A stretch of DNA of 64,000 bases from positions 5,991,137 through 6,055,136 of the forward strand of contig CM030933.1 in assembly GCA_018136815.1 (NCBI GenBank), written 5' to 3'. Source of the stretch: Isochrysis galbana. Taxonomy: Eukaryota; Haptophyta; Isochrysidales; Isochrysidaceae. A program made the position numbers and the translations under genes. Every line of letters starts with the position of its first letter. Position 1 is the first letter of the stretch. Positions 41,929 to 52,593 of the stretch are shown here, piece after piece. The notes below the pieces were generated by a model. The model saw only the letters and a list, made by a program, of their open reading frames with translations, was not told the origin of the DNA and ran no database searches.

Positions 41929-42982
41929 AGGACAATGATACTGACTTCTACTACCACGTCTACTATGTATTGAAAGCCCCACGCCCGCACGATATGATTG
42001 ATGCTTGGCTGGTGAGCTTGTGAGCCCATGTGCCATCGCATGTCCCCCACTCTTGGTGTGCGCACTAGGTAAGATACTCGATTACAATCAACATAAACAT
42101 TTGATAGACGACAGGAGGTTTGAAATAATATAATTATACCTAAGCGCTATCGCCGGCGAAAGAGCGCTGCAAATAATAGAACGTACGCTCCTGTCTCCTG
42201 TAGCATTGCAACAACAAATAACAAAGCTGCGAGCGTAGGACGTCGACGCCCTCATACATAGGGAACCGGCGACTTCAAATGAGTAGAAAAGACAGAGATG
42301 GACACTAGGGAAAAATAAGCAAAAATAGATCCATCACATATGCAGCCCCCCTCCCCGACGCTCCACAAGAATCCCCGGAGGTGGTTTGGGTGCGGCCGTT
42401 CGGTATCACGTCTCGCAAGAGGGACGGCGGGTGGTTGCTTGATGGAGCATGGCATATATCAAACTAGGGCTGCTTGCTTCAACGCATATACTTGTCGCGG
42501 ACCTTCAACATCCTCATAGGCAACGCAGACGAGTAGCGAGTAGTTGAACCAACCATAATGGCTGAGAGTGGCGGGGAGCAACAAGTAGTGAGCTTCACAG
42601 CTGACAGCTGTCTTTTTTGGACTAGAGAAATGTTTTGGTTGCCCGAGGGAAGCGGCTAAATAAAGCACCACTCGGTCTACAGACCGTTGCCCCGCCTAGC
42701 CTCCCCTGCTCGAAGTCGTGCGAACAAGAGCGGTGCGCCAAGAGCGCACGCGGACGTGACACAGGGAAGGGTTAGTAGAAGTAAGGAGGGAATCTACAAC
42801 ACTTCCCGTGAGCTGATGAAAACAAGGGGCGAGGGAGTAGGCTAGCCGCTGGGGGGAAACCCACAGCGGCGAATACCTGCGACGAGAACGAGGGCGAACG
42901 CGGGGAAACGAGGGCAAGGAGGGACCAGGGCTAAAGCAAGGCCCCAAACGCAGGCGTGCGAGAGCACGAGGCGAGACAGGCT

Positions 42983-43075
42983 ACAAAGGGGCGCGAGAAC
43001 AAGGTCAGATCGGCCACAAAGGGGCGCGAGGACAAGGTCAGATCGGCCACAAAGGGGCGCGCGCAGGCAAGGAAG
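42983..43075. repeat. 33-bp tandem repeat, about 2.5 copies
   Basis: ACAAAGGGGCGCGAG(A/G)ACAA followed by GGTCAGATCGGCC repeats at 42983 and 43016, with a partial third unit at 43049. Only one base differs between the first two units. Confidence 0.85.
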
Positions 43076-43189
43076 GAGCAACAGGCGAGTTACGAGTAAA
43101 GAATCAACGAGTAACGAGTAAAACCGGAACGCAACCGAGCGCGAAAAGGCACAAGGTGAGAGAGTCGATCGCGAATGCGACATGGGGGG

Positions 43190-43290
43190 AAAAGAGCCAG
43201 CGGAGTTGGGGTGTAGAAAGTTTGCTGCGTGAAAATAGAAAATAGTGGGTCCATGGCCACATATTGCAGTAAGAATATTGTGAAGTTTTA
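43190..43290 (+). repeat. Dispersed repeat family, copy 3 (partial)
   Basis: Shares GGTGTAGAAAGTTTGCTGCG, GGTCCATGGCC and GTAAGAATATT with the 25.9 and 20.0 kb copies. Only the 3' half of the family is present. Confidence 0.55.
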
Positions 43291-43570
43291 TCACTACCAC
43301 TACACTAGTATGATTATTATCAAACTGCTCTGCCCCAATGCCTACTGCGCCAAAGCAAGTCACAGCAAGTGTCAGAGCGAAGCAACAATACCAACGATGA
43401 TGCTTACCGCGTTCCCGCGTATACCTGCCCGGCCCCTTCTTGGCTGCTGCCGGCCACCAAACGCTACACCGAAACGCCCCACCGAAAGCCGACAGACATC
43501 CTAGGTTATGTTGTACAGCTGCAGTTAGGTGTTAGGTGCCGACAATGATGCATGCCGTAACAAAAGTATA

Positions 43571-44485
43571 CTAATGCAACCTTGCGTGACAATCCCTACC
43601 AGCGTACAACTCAGGGATACGGAACCCCGCTGCATGCACCCAGAGCGTGGCCGCCCACTTGACCCCCCGTCGCACGGGCATGGCAGTATGGGCTGCTGCA
43701 GGCTGAGCATGCCTCCACTCTTCCTTCATGTTGGCCCACATTATCGCCTTGCCTTTCTTTGGTCTCACTGCAAGTCGGCGCGTCGCTTCGGCCACCTTGG
43801 ACATTGTCGCGCGATTCGGTCCCGCGAAAGCAGTCTCGCCCCCTTCCTCAACGTCAGAGAGGTACATGAAGAATGTGAGGACCCGAGGACCTGAAAGGAC
43901 GGCGACGGCGTCCGGCTTGGCATCCTTCCAACTGTACTCATCAGAATGCCATACGTAGTGCTGCCCAGGCTCATAGCGCACGAACTCATTTGACTCGAAG
44001 TTGCGCGACGGCAATCGTAATAGCTCACTGACTCGCCGAGAGAGCTCGTTGATGAAGGGCTGCTGGATACATCGTGCGCTGTCGCAGTTGGTCACACTGA
44101 CATTGCGCACCCGATTGGGATGCTCGTCCTCGTCTCGGAGCCCTTCCGTCAGCCCAATCTCAATCATCTCGTCCACCTCCTCTGCGCTCAGGAAATTTGG
44201 GAACTCGGCCACCCAAGGTGTTTCCTCACTCAGGATCCTCGCGCCGTGAGCCGACTGGTTGGTGACGACCCGCTCGAAAAAGGGGCGCCAAGCGATGTGC
44301 TCTCCGGCACAGAATGGCTCGGAGCACTCATCTGCAAGCGAACGGCATGCCCGGGCTGCATAGACCCGCGGGCATTCGCCGCACGTGCGGAGGCACAGTT
44401 CTGCTATCGGCCAGCGGCAGACACCCTTCTCGGCTGTGAAGAGCGCTGCGAGTGAGGAGCAATTGGGCAGCTCATCGGTGCACAT
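43571..44485 (-). CDS. Prolyl 4-hydroxylase (2OG-Fe(II) dioxygenase) with N-terminal ShKT-like domain
   Basis: 304 residues from the ATG at 44485. It hydroxylates peptidyl proline using 2-oxoglutarate, Fe(II) and ascorbate, most likely in the ER lumen. Residues 1-38 hold a Cys-rich ShKT-like module (CTDELPNC, CRWPIAELCLRTCGEC). The P4Hc domain starts near WVAEFPNFLSAEEVDEMIEI. FVRYEPGQHYVWHSDEY carries the iron ligands H180 and D182. RVLTFFMYLSDVEEGGETAF is the family core. The distal iron ligand is H266 (AAAHTAMPV), and K276 (RRGVKWAATLW) is the 2OG-binding lysine. All catalytic residues are present. The frame stays open upstream (CPSCREGVV) to about 44.54 kb and there is no signal peptide in this model, so an upstream exon is likely. 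ShKT domains are usually C-terminal in plant and animal P4Hs. Confidence 0.92.
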   Translation of the reverse strand: MCTDELPNCSSLAALFTAEKGVCRWPIAELCLRTCGECPRVYAARACRSLADECSEPFCAGEHIAWRPFFERVVTNQSAHGARILSEETPWVAEFPNFLSAEEVDEMIEIGLTEGLRDEDEHPNRVRNVSVTNCDSARCIQQPFINELSRRVSELLRLPSRNFESNEFVRYEPGQHYVWHSDEYSWKDAKPDAVAVLSGPRVLTFFMYLSDVEEGGETAFAGPNRATMSKVAEATRRLAVRPKKGKAIMWANMKEEWRHAQPAAAHTAMPVRRGVKWAATLWVHAAGFRIPELYAGRDCHARLH

Positions 44486-45243
44486 GGGTGACGAGCCTTG
44501 GGTGACAACGCCCTCCCTGCAACTCGGACACGCACCTGTGCCTTGAAAGGGAGGGAGAGGGAGAGGGTGGCAGGGGGAGAGGGAGTTAGAGGGGGAGAGA
44601 GGGAGGGAGGGAGGGAGAAGGTTGGCTGAGGTGTTGGCGATCCCTCGCCCGCAAGCAGCGAGGACTAACGGAAGGACGGCGAGACCTCGGACGAGGCACG
44701 CAACCCAAAGGGAAAAAAGAGGTAAGAAATCTCAGAGTCTATTTTAGGGGAGCGCGCGAGGTTGGGGGCGAGGGGCGAGCGAGCAAGCGCTCGATCGAGA
44801 GCTTAGAGCTTGTTTATAATTCTCTTCTAAATTGGGGTTTTACGAAAAGTAGTACTCTAGGGCCCTTGGAGGTTTCTGGGCTCTGGGTCGGGGGATCACC
44901 AACTTGTAAGTTTCTGGGGTTCATGACTCATGACGTTTCTGGATAAAAAATTCTTGAAGATGTCCACTAAGCTACTAACTACTAACCGCAATCCAACTTA
45001 GGGCGGTCAAACAGCTATTTTAATTTCGAAGGCCTTCGTCGAAGGGTGAAAATTGACCACCAAGTCAAGATTGAGGATTCATTACGAGATTTTTGGATAT
45101 GGTGACCGGATAGGTGTAACTAGCACATATCCGGTGCCCTTTGGGCCCCAGACCCCCCACGGTAGCCCCCACAACGATGCGTAACCAGAAACCAGAAACC
45201 AGAAAACGCGCAAACAGCAAACCCCACGTGGGCGAAACTAAGA
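44486..45243. other. Intergenic, P4H 5' side
   Basis: G/GA-rich low complexity at 44.54-44.62 kb, just upstream of the hydroxylase, then AT-richer DNA with no gene. (AAACCAGA)n occurs near 45.19 kb. Confidence 0.5.
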
Positions 45244-45480
45244 GGGTGCAACTCGAGGTTCCCTTTTTTTGTCACGCCCCTCCCGGCTTTTTAGGTATAT
45301 AATTTCTACTGACCCCTAACTTCGCCCATAACTCGGGGGTTGACCGCGGTATGCAAAGTAATTTTTTTTGAGATTGCGTTATTGACGGGGGCGCCCTCGC
45401 CTTCCTCCACGACCGTCCCGCCCTTGTTGAAGGATGCAACCATGCCCGCTGCCCGAGTTGAAGAATGCAACCACGTGGGC
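45244..45480 (-). repeat. Dispersed repeat R5, empty-site copy
   Basis: Read on the minus strand it matches 59.80-60.05 kb joined directly to 60.39-60.50 kb, with the same blocks: CACGTGGTTGCATTCTTCAA, GGGCGCCCCCGTCAAT, TTACTTTGCATAC, GAGTTA-GGGCGAAGTTAGGGG, AATTATATACC and CTCGAGGTTCCC complements. The middle 340 bp found at 60.05-60.39 kb are absent here. Confidence 0.75.
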
Positions 45481-45941
45481 GTCCGACTGCTAGCTCTCGC
45501 TCCGCCCACCCCCTTCTCCGCGCTCCCTCTCCTCTCTCCTGCGGCGCGATGGCGTGCCTGCGCCAGGCCTGCAGCTGCTTGCTGGCGACCCCTGGAGGCT
45601 CCTGGAGGCCAGCTCAGGGGGCAGAGGAGGCTGGGGCTGGGCCCTGGCCTCCCCTGCCTCTCCCTCGCTGGCGTTCCTGAGCCTCTGGGGCCCCCAGTCT
45701 GCACCTGTCTGCCTGTCGAACAGGGGGGGAGGGGGGGTTGGAGCGATGGGCTGGCCACGAGGGGCCAGAACGAGCGATCCAGGCGTGCCTGTCAGTGGGA
45801 GAGTGGGTCAGCAGGGCAGTGGCCTCCTGGCAAGCCATCAGGCATGCCAGGAGGATGGGTGGTTCCTCCCCCACGGCAGGGGAGGAGTGGAGAGAGAGGG
45901 GGGCTCGTGCCCCCCCATGGGCGAACCAAGTATAAACTTAG
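45481..45941. other. GC-rich DNA, no supported gene
   Basis: Several frames are open on both strands with Gly/Pro/Arg/Trp-rich products and no domain. Composition is like 7.9-8.1 kb (CTGGCCAG- and GGCAGGGG-type words), suggesting related GC-rich repeat material. Confidence 0.4.
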
Positions 45942-46053
45942 TTGTGGTTGAGCACTGTGAGGTGGTGCCTTTGCTTAAATACTAGACGATTTTTTTTGGT
46001 ACCGGCGCATCGCGTATTTGGAAACGAGGGGTACCAAATGAAGGCAAACGACC
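45942..46053 (-). promoter_or_regulatory. Second copy of the TATA-bearing repeat, without its ORF
   Basis: Same layout as 33439-33548: CCAAATACGCGATGC, a T-rich run, TATTTAAGCAAAG and CACAGTGCTCAACC. After that point the sequence diverges and there is no methionine frame, so this is a stranded promoter. Identity to the other copy is about 90% by eye. Confidence 0.6.
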
Positions 46054-46302
46054 TTTCGACTTTCGAGGGAGGGGGGGTGCAACCCCCCCCTCTCTCCACT
46101 CTCACCTTTCGTTGTCCCTGCACCCCCCCAAAGCTCCCGAATATCAACAAAACAATAAATACTAACAAATGACCTTTAAGATTATGAGGCCTCTGCCGCA
46201 CACAACACACAATGAGTATTGGAATGCCGGCCACAGCAAAGTGCAACGTCAGCAACAAAGCATAAAGCATCATCAATTTCTTCGTGAGGGTGAATCACCT
46301 AT

Positions 46303-47348
46303 TTAATCTAGGGCAAAGGCCTCAATCATGTGGCTCGCACCGCGAGCAAGACCACGACAGCGATGCAACGATATTGGTGGAGAACGAATCTTCAGAGGAG
46401 TGAGTAAGTGGGGTTGGTTTGCGTGTAGAACATCCGACTCCTCACCCCAGACAGGTTGAACTCGACGTAGCTTTCCTCGAAGTTTCCGTTTCCGCTTGCC
46501 CATCAGCTCACGTACATAAACACTGTGGCTCTCGACAACACGCTGCGGGCCTGGGCTAGACGAATCAAGTTGCTCAGGCCTCGCAATTGTGTATTCATGG
46601 GTAGCCCATCGGTCCCCTCGAATAGTCGTAGCAGAAAAGCTTTTCCAGGATATCTCCTGGCATTTCCTTTTCGTGAAGGAGTCATAACCAAAGCGAACTT
46701 CGAGGTACTCGCCGTCTGACCCCAACGTTTGGTACGTTTCCAAAACCTGAGATGAAAAGCAGACGGGACAGGATTAACAAAAATTCCTATATCTCATGAG
46801 GAACGAATTCGAATTGGAAACAGGCTAACCTTTCCAGCGTGGTGCGTCTCGAGCGGCTTGTTGCCCAGCTCCAGACGCTCGTGTGTTTCAATCAATCCGG
46901 CCGCCATGTATTTCCAGTACAAGACCCTGCCTTCAAGTGCAGTATACTTGAGCTTCTGGGACACACCAAGCATGGCAGCTCGCTGCAACCTGCCCACACC
47001 CATTGCCATGAGTTGTTCATGCCCGTTGACTCGGCGAGTGCAGCGCCAGACACCGCCGTGGAGCCTAGAAAATAGTGTACTCAGCTGTTCGGAGCTTGGC
47101 TGCTCCTCGGGCACGACGCCTGTCAATTCCTCGAGCGTCCTGCGAGCCTCTGCAAGCCCCTCTTCCGATGCGAGCGGCCAGCTCCAGAGCAGCGCTGCGA
47201 CAGCCTGCTGGGAGTGCCGGCCGTTGGAGCTGGACGTATGGACGGAGAAGGGATAGGTCAGCGTGCGTGCACTCGCGCAGCACGAGCCCACCGCCAGCAC
47301 CGACTTCATTACCCGCCGGCCCCGCCGTGGCCGGCCGCGTACGTCCAT
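46303..47348 (-). CDS. Unknown two-exon protein, possibly secreted or organellar
   Basis: Exons 47348-46830 and 46746-46303 join in phase 0 across a GT-AG intron to give about 320 residues. A second Met at 47309 begins MKSVLAVGSCCASARTLTYP, which looks like a signal or targeting peptide, so translation may start there. The body has EEGLAEARRTLEELTGVVPE, WRCTRRVNGHEQLMAMGVGR, YTALEGRVLYWKYMAAGLIE and, in exon 2, LETYQTLGSDGEYLEVRFGY with a basic GKRKRKLRGKLRR stretch. The pattern of aromatic and hydrophobic residues looks like a folded beta-rich domain, and splice phase supports a real gene. I do not recognise the family. The opposite strand is also open over long distances but has no coherent product. 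Confidence 0.6.
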
Positions 47349-47823
47349 CGCAGTCTGCAGTCTCTCCCCCCAAACCGCTCTCCGTCCTGTCCTTCTTTTC
47401 GTCAGGTCTAATCTCTCTAAACACGTGAACACCGCCGTCCGCTACTTGTCGCCCGTTAGAACTTACAGCATCGTAGGAGATCATGTTAGCTAGCATTCCT
47501 AGCCACATACACCGGACGGGCCATGCGCCAACCGCGCACACCCCAATCGCGGGGTAGGGGCTCTGTTGCCGTCGATGGGCTACGGTCCCGCAGCACGAAG
47601 ATTTACATAAACACAACCATGAAACTCTCTCTGACGTTCCCCCATCGCCAAAGGCCAAAGAAAAAGGCGAAATCTGATTCTCCCAATCGTCAGCAATCAT
47701 TGCCACTCCCGAGAAAGTTATAAGATTACCCTTGAGGCTGAAACGTGCTCAAGCGTAAAAGACATAAAAAAATTTGAGCACACTCCAATCGTGGGGTAGG
47801 GGCTCCGTTCCGGTGAGACATTC
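47349..47823. other. Intergenic with a 24-bp direct repeat
   Basis: CAATCG(C/T)GGGGTAGGGGCTC occurs at 47544 and 47786 in the same orientation. The second lies 38 bp before the hAT transposase ATG. No gene is seen. Confidence 0.5.
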
Positions 47824-48649
47824 ATGGCATCAGGCTCAAAGCTATTTTGTAGGGCTTGTAAGGAAGAGGTCTCCTTGAATTACACTATCCTCAATGGCCA
47901 CGTCACGTCGAACAAGCACAAGACGAAGAAGGTCGCGCACCTCAAGGCGGAGGAGGCCAAAGATGATCGAAAATCTTTTATGGAAGACTACTACAAGGAG
48001 TTTCCTGACGAGGCCGGCAGTAGCGTCGATCTGGAGACAGTCGCCTATCGGTGGGAGGTCGTCGAAGTTTGCCTTGAGAGTGGTATCCCCATTGAAAGGG
48101 TGAAAGGTCGGCTGAGGCAATTGTTTGAGAAGGGCGGGAGGGCATTGTCCAACAGCTCGAATTTGAAGTCATTCATTCCTAAGATTGAGAACAAGGAGAT
48201 GAAACTCGTTCAGGATGAGATTGCCGGGCAGTTCGTGACGATTTCTTTCGATGGTACCACGCGAATGGGTGAAGCAATGAGCGTGTGCGGTCGGTTTGTT
48301 GACAAGGATTTCAGTGCCATCGGCAATCGCTTGCTGTGCTTTAGTACCGTCGAGAAACACATGGATGGTGTGTGTGGGACTATTCAGGCATATTTCGAGC
48401 ACGATGCGCAAGATCAACCTCGAGCCTGACCGCGTTGTTGTCGTTGTCGGGCTTGTGAGGGACAGTTGTTCCACCAATGGAGTGGCATGCCAGAAGCTCC
48501 TTGACTATTGTCCCAACGCAGTAGATATTCTATGCTCATCACATACCCTGCAACACACAGGGGAACACTTGAAACTCTCAGTGCTTGAAGACTTCCTCAC
48601 TCCATGGCTCACGCTGATCTCTCATACCCATGGCGCCCGCAATCTTTGG

Positions 48650-49631
48650 TAGGGCCAGGTCAGAGTTTCGCGCCGGACCCCCCCAAGTTTCGCGCGAAAG
48701 TTTCGCAAAAGTTGCTCACTGCCTACCCAAGTTTCACAAAAGTTTCGCGAAGTTTTTTCGGACTTAAGACTTAGCATTAGCACGCCACACGCACACATAC
48801 AACATCGGACGATGGTGGTGGTAGTAGTAGTTAGTAGTAGCGTAGCTAGTAGTTTCAACATACATTCACTACGTATACAACACTCACACTCACTTAACAC
48901 GGACGATCATTATATCGCAACATCAAGCCTGCCTGCACTTGATCCGCAAGGCTGCTAGCTTGTAGGTGGCCGAACATACATTTCAACAACGAGAACACGC
49001 GCTCACATGCAGCAGACGAAGGTGTGAGAGAGAAAGTTATACGAGCCACAGCAGCCCAATTAGGGATTTTGGAATGGTTGCAAGCCCACCAATGGAGAAC
49101 CTTAGTTGTGAAGTCTGGAAGTTTTGCGCCGCGCCACTGACACCTCAGAGCCGGTGCTCTCGGCAAGCATGTCGTCCTCGTCGATCTTGTCGTCGTTCTC
49201 GGTCACGCTCGTGGACGTTGTCCCACAGGCCGGTGGCTTCGACAGCGACGCATGCGCTGACGAGCGAGCGGAGAGACGGAGAGAGGGAAAGTGAATGAGG
49301 ATGCGGACAGGCCCGGCTGGGGCTGTGGGCTGGGGGCTGTGGCGGCGCTGGCGGGCTGGCAGTGTGTTGGCCTTGCGACGGGCCGCCGCGCGCGCGGGCT
49401 CACCTCGACGGCTCCTCACCATCTTCTCGCTGAGGGAGTGAGAGTGTGAGAGTGAGCGAGAGTGAGCAGGGCCGCCACGGGCCACAGGGGAGTCGCTCGC
49501 CCCCCCCCCCCCCAAGTTGCGCGTAAGTTGCGCGTATGGGCTACTTTGGGCCCAAGTTTCGCGAAAGTTTTTTTGCCAGAAAAGTGACCCAAGTTTCGAA
49601 ATAAGTTTCGCGAAACTCTGACCTTGCCCTA
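48650..49631. mobile_element. Nested non-autonomous hAT element, 982 bp, 8-bp target duplication
   Basis: The left end TAGGGCCAGGTCAGAGTTTC and the right end, whose reverse complement is TAGGGCAAGGTCAGAGTTTC, form a terminal inverted repeat of at least 23 bp with one mismatch. The element is flanked by ATCTTTGG at 48642-48649 and 49632-49639, an exact 8-bp duplication as hAT transposition makes. Both subterminal zones carry many AAGTTTCGCG motifs. The interior keeps a transposase C-terminal scrap on the minus strand. Removing the element and one ATCTTTGG restores continuity of the host transposase reading. Confidence 0.95.
48894..49166 (-). pseudogene. hAT transposase C-terminal scrap inside the nested element
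   Basis: VLHWWACNHSKIPNWAAVAR, then SSAACERVFSLLKCMFG and SLADQVQAGLMLRYN, the dimerisation domain only. Related to the other hAT copies but from a distinct, more recent member. No catalytic DDE residues remain, so the element would depend on transposase supplied from elsewhere. Confidence 0.85.
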
Positions 49632-50239
49632 ATCTTTGGTTTGACATGATGAAGGTCACCATGAAGGGTTATTCGAAGATTCGCTGGTGGTCTCGATGGG
49701 AAGTGATGAAGCAGCTAGCGGAGAATTTCGGTGATTTGGAAAGGTTCATATAGACAAGTTGGAAGAGTGTGGCATCGGAGATGCGACGACAAAGGCTATC
49801 TATGGCTCACATTATGCATACACAGAAGCGGCAGTTGCAGTTGGAGCTAGCCCTCGCCATGGACTTGGAGATCCTGTGCACGACCACGTACAAGCTCGAA
49901 GGCGATGGTCTCGAGATCTTGCTGGTGTACGAAGCTCTCGAGAATATTCTAGAGCGTGGGCGCAGGATAGGTGAGGACGCTTCTGACTTGCCCAACGTCG
50001 CAAGCTTGTTGCGTACCAGTGCCAAGATCGACGTAGGCACGAAGACAAAAGAGTACTATGAAAGTCCCTACCACCGTTGGTATGAGGGTGTGGTCTCGGG
50101 TCTCGAGAGTGCCGGATGCCCGACAACGGGGAGGTTGGGTTATTAGGTACGATGATGGCCAAACATTGACTGTGACTGATGAAAAGGAAATCCGACGGGC
50201 CGTCAACGCAGCACCGCAGCCGCGACACGTACCCACCGC

Positions 50240-50737
50240 CTACCACTCGCACGACTGCGTTGCCTTCTTCTTGTCGAGCTCGTCCTTCCACAGGCTCTCC
50301 ATCATCTTGTACATGGAGTAGCACTCGTCGAATTTCTTGCGCCATTCGGTGACCTCCTCCTCCCACTCCATCTTCTCCTTCTTGTGGCAGAGTACTTGTT
50401 GGCGGTAGAGGTCGCGCTCCTTGTTCGCCTCCGTCACCATGCGCGCCATGTAGTCGTTGTGGTTGCCGAGCGCCTCGAGCTTCGCCGCCATCGTCTCCAT
50501 CTCGGTCAGCTCCACGTCGGGCTTGCCCGTCGGGCTCTTCATCATCTTGGCCATCTTGATTGCCCGCTGAACCCGCCGTTCTTGTTCAGCTCGGCGAGCG
50601 TCGGCCTCGCTTGGGACGAGCTCCCATGGCGATATTGACCGCCTCTCGCCACCCTTCGTCATGTAGCCGTTGCGCGCCTCGCAGAAGTACTTCCGGAGCT
50701 CGGTGCAGCGGATGTCGATCTCCTTCTCGTTCATCAT
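50240..50737 (-). CDS. Element-borne coiled-coil protein (ELRKYFCEARNGYMTKGG)
   Basis: A real ATG at 50737 opens 165 residues: MNEKEIDIRCTELRKYFCEA, NGYMTKGGERRSISPWELVP, then a long charged coiled coil (ETMAAKLEALGNHNDYMARM, KEKMEWEEEVTEWRKKFDEC, LWKDELDKKKAT). The first 45 residues match the frame at 31774 on the opposite strand of copy A. Protein-level conservation and absence of stops argue for recent translation. No family is recognised; a nucleocapsid-like or DNA-binding accessory role would be guesswork. Confidence 0.5.
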   Translation of the reverse strand: MMNEKEIDIRCTELRKYFCEARNGYMTKGGERRSISPWELVPSEADARRAEQERRVQRAIKMAKMMKSPTGKPDVELTEMETMAAKLEALGNHNDYMARMVTEANKERDLYRQQVLCHKKEKMEWEEEVTEWRKKFDECYSMYKMMESLWKDELDKKKATQSCEW

Positions 50738-51734
50738 GGCTCTGTCGCTCGCTGCCGTCGCTCGACGCTCCGTCCGCTGTCTTTCCCCCCTTCCCTCCTA
50801 TGTGATTTCTCTTCCCCACTCTAATAATAGAGTTGTCGGAGATCGTAGCTCACCGCATCTCGCGTGTCTTCGGAATCATTCCTTCCCTTTCGTTGTTGTT
50901 GCAGGTCGTTTCTCTTTCTTCGTTGAATGCCGTTGTTTGCAGGAGATGAGACGCGTGTCGTCTGCGGTTGCACCCACCGCAACACCCGAGCAGAACTCCT
51001 GTAAAAGGGAGAAATGGGTGGGACGATGCGTACAAATAGGTTGCCGCGTCAAGCTTCCGAATTTGTGCTCAAAGGGCCCACGGGTGCTCTCATCTTCTAT
51101 TTTAAGCGTCGCTTTCAACGTTTGGTTTCTCGGTTATCTTTGGTTTCTCTCGCCTCGTCGTTCTAATTCTGGATTTCTTCTATTTCGGTTGCTCTGTTCT
51201 CTTTCTTTTCATGCCGCTCGTCGGGACGACTCGAATTTAGTCGGGGAGTGTCGTATTCCATACGATGACAGACTTTTACTTCTAATCTGTGGGTTATTTT
51301 TAAGCCTCAAGGTCTCGTCGATTGGTATACCGCCTCTTCTCTTACTTTCTCTCGATGTCACCAAATGTTCCGTGACTGTCTTTTGTCTTCTCTCCGTGTC
51401 TCGGTCATAGCTCCCCAGCGAGGTCTGTCCTCGTTGTGCCGACCTCTCTGTCGCATGTCTGCGCGTTGCTGAATTGCCCTGGTGCCGACGCTTGGCCGTC
51501 CGTCCAGGTGTGGTTAGTTTTCGCCCCGGTTGGTTTAGTGTGTGTGGTTCTGTGTTCTTATCCTTTTTGGGACCTAGCGTTGTATGTAGCCTCCCGTGTC
51601 TACCTCGGACCTAAGAAGCTCTCATTCTCATTCTCTCTCTGCCACTAGCTCGCTAGCTAGCCTCGTCCCTACTCTTCGACGCCACGCGTCACAATCCTTC
51701 GGCCTTCAGTCCACCTCGTCGCTCGTAGCGCTCG

Positions 51735-51938
51735 ATGGCAGACACTGTCAGACCCGACTCCTACTATGACCTTTCAGACATCTTCCCGCAAGCAACAATC
51801 AACGAACCTTCTACGGCCGCGTCAGCTGCCGGCTCAGTCGAACGGCCCTCTGCCTACGAGCCTGTAGTCATCGCGTGTTCGACAGGTTCGGAACCGCGCC
51901 ATCATCTCCAACGACCATCCGGTCGATGTCTTGAGTGA
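51735..51938 (+). pseudogene. Element-borne frame (RPDSYYDLSDIFPQAT), copy D
   Basis: ATGGCAGACACTG opens VRPDSYYDLSDIFPQATINE and VERPSAYEPVVIACST, matching copy A. After ACST the two copies diverge and this frame ends soon after, so the original 3' part is lost in both. Confidence 0.4.
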
Positions 51939-52593
51939 GCGCTAGTCCCGTTCCTTTGCCGCGCCGCGCCCGCCCCGAAAAAATTTGTTAAAAATAAAAT
52001 TATAATTATAATTAGTTGTCCCTTGTTTTCGATAAAAGGAAAAGAAGCGAGGGAGCTCTACACTCTACAAACCAAGGCCCCAGGCGTCCACAAGGACCTT
52101 GACAAGGAGCTTTTGATGGCGATCGAGAGACGAGAGACATCGATTCGCGGATGCGGCATTCTTTATTCATTGTTATTGCTTTGTTTGGTGCCAACTTGCA
52201 ACTTGGTGCGGCATCAACGGTCTACCCGCCAAATACCCTAGTGAATGCTAACCCTCACCTTCAGCTTGAAAGACCAAATACCGCGAAGACCGGGGGCAAT
52301 GTCAAAGGTGATTGACAGATGATACTAATCGTAGAGAAAATGTGTAAATCGCATGGGGGCACTCATCTTGTCTATGCGCACAAGGCAATCAGATGACCAA
52401 ACAACCACACCACCGCCGCGGGGAGATGCACCATAGAAAATGGAGTTCTAAGGACGCCACAAATGAAAGTGCCCCAATCGCCCCGCAACCCCGCCGCGGC
52501 CACCCGGACGGAGAGTTGCTGCGACTTACACACAGCCGCATCACGGCGCACTCGGCGTGGTGGCAGTCGGTCGGCAAACGCAGGAATGCGCAT
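51939..52593. other. Intergenic, aldolase 3' side
   Basis: AT-rich (TTATAAT)n near 52.0 kb, then ordinary sequence. No gene is supported. The last 200 bp are probably the aldolase 3' UTR. Confidence 0.5.

Larger units (their letters stand above)
41929..43570. other. Intergenic with tandem repeat and dispersed repeat
   Basis: No coding region is supported. Holds a 33-bp tandem repeat (42983-43075) and the third copy of the TATTAAGAAG-ended family (43.19-43.29 kb). The long minus frame over 42.84-43.36 kb exists only because the 33-bp unit is open in that frame. Confidence 0.55.
47824..50218 (+). pseudogene. hAT transposase, N-terminal and middle parts, interrupted
   Basis: ATG at 47824 opens a BED-like zinc finger (FCRACKEEVSLNYTILNGHV with downstream H/K residues), then the transposase core: QFVTISFDGTTRMGEAMSVC and, after a frameshift near 48.42 kb, VGLVRDSCSTNGVACQKLL. 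At 48649 the frame is split by the nested hAT element. It resumes at 49640 with MKGYSKIRWWSRWEVMKQL. A stop and shift near 49.75 kb and another at 50.1 kb follow. Homology to the 828-1940 copy ends near RRAVN at about 50.2 kb, where the LTR-like copy D begins. The C-terminal dimerisation domain is therefore missing. Confidence 0.9.
50240..51938 (+). mobile_element. LTR-like composite repeat, extended copy D
   Basis: The TG-start core is at 51249 (TGTCGTATTCCATACGATG), preceded by TCGGGGAG. Homology to copy A extends on both sides: about 600 bp upstream, including the block GTTGCACCCACCGCAACACC, and about 350 bp downstream to VVIACST in the frame at 51735. Because both copies share sequence on both sides of the LTR-like core, this is not a simple solo LTR. 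Possibilities are an internal-LTR-internal remnant of tandem elements, or a different element class with a long bidirectional promoter. Confidence 0.6.

Noticed and set aside
42842..43363. 173-residue minus frame
   Set aside because: Kept open by a 33-bp tandem repeat, which is a multiple of three; the repeated peptide is an artefact.
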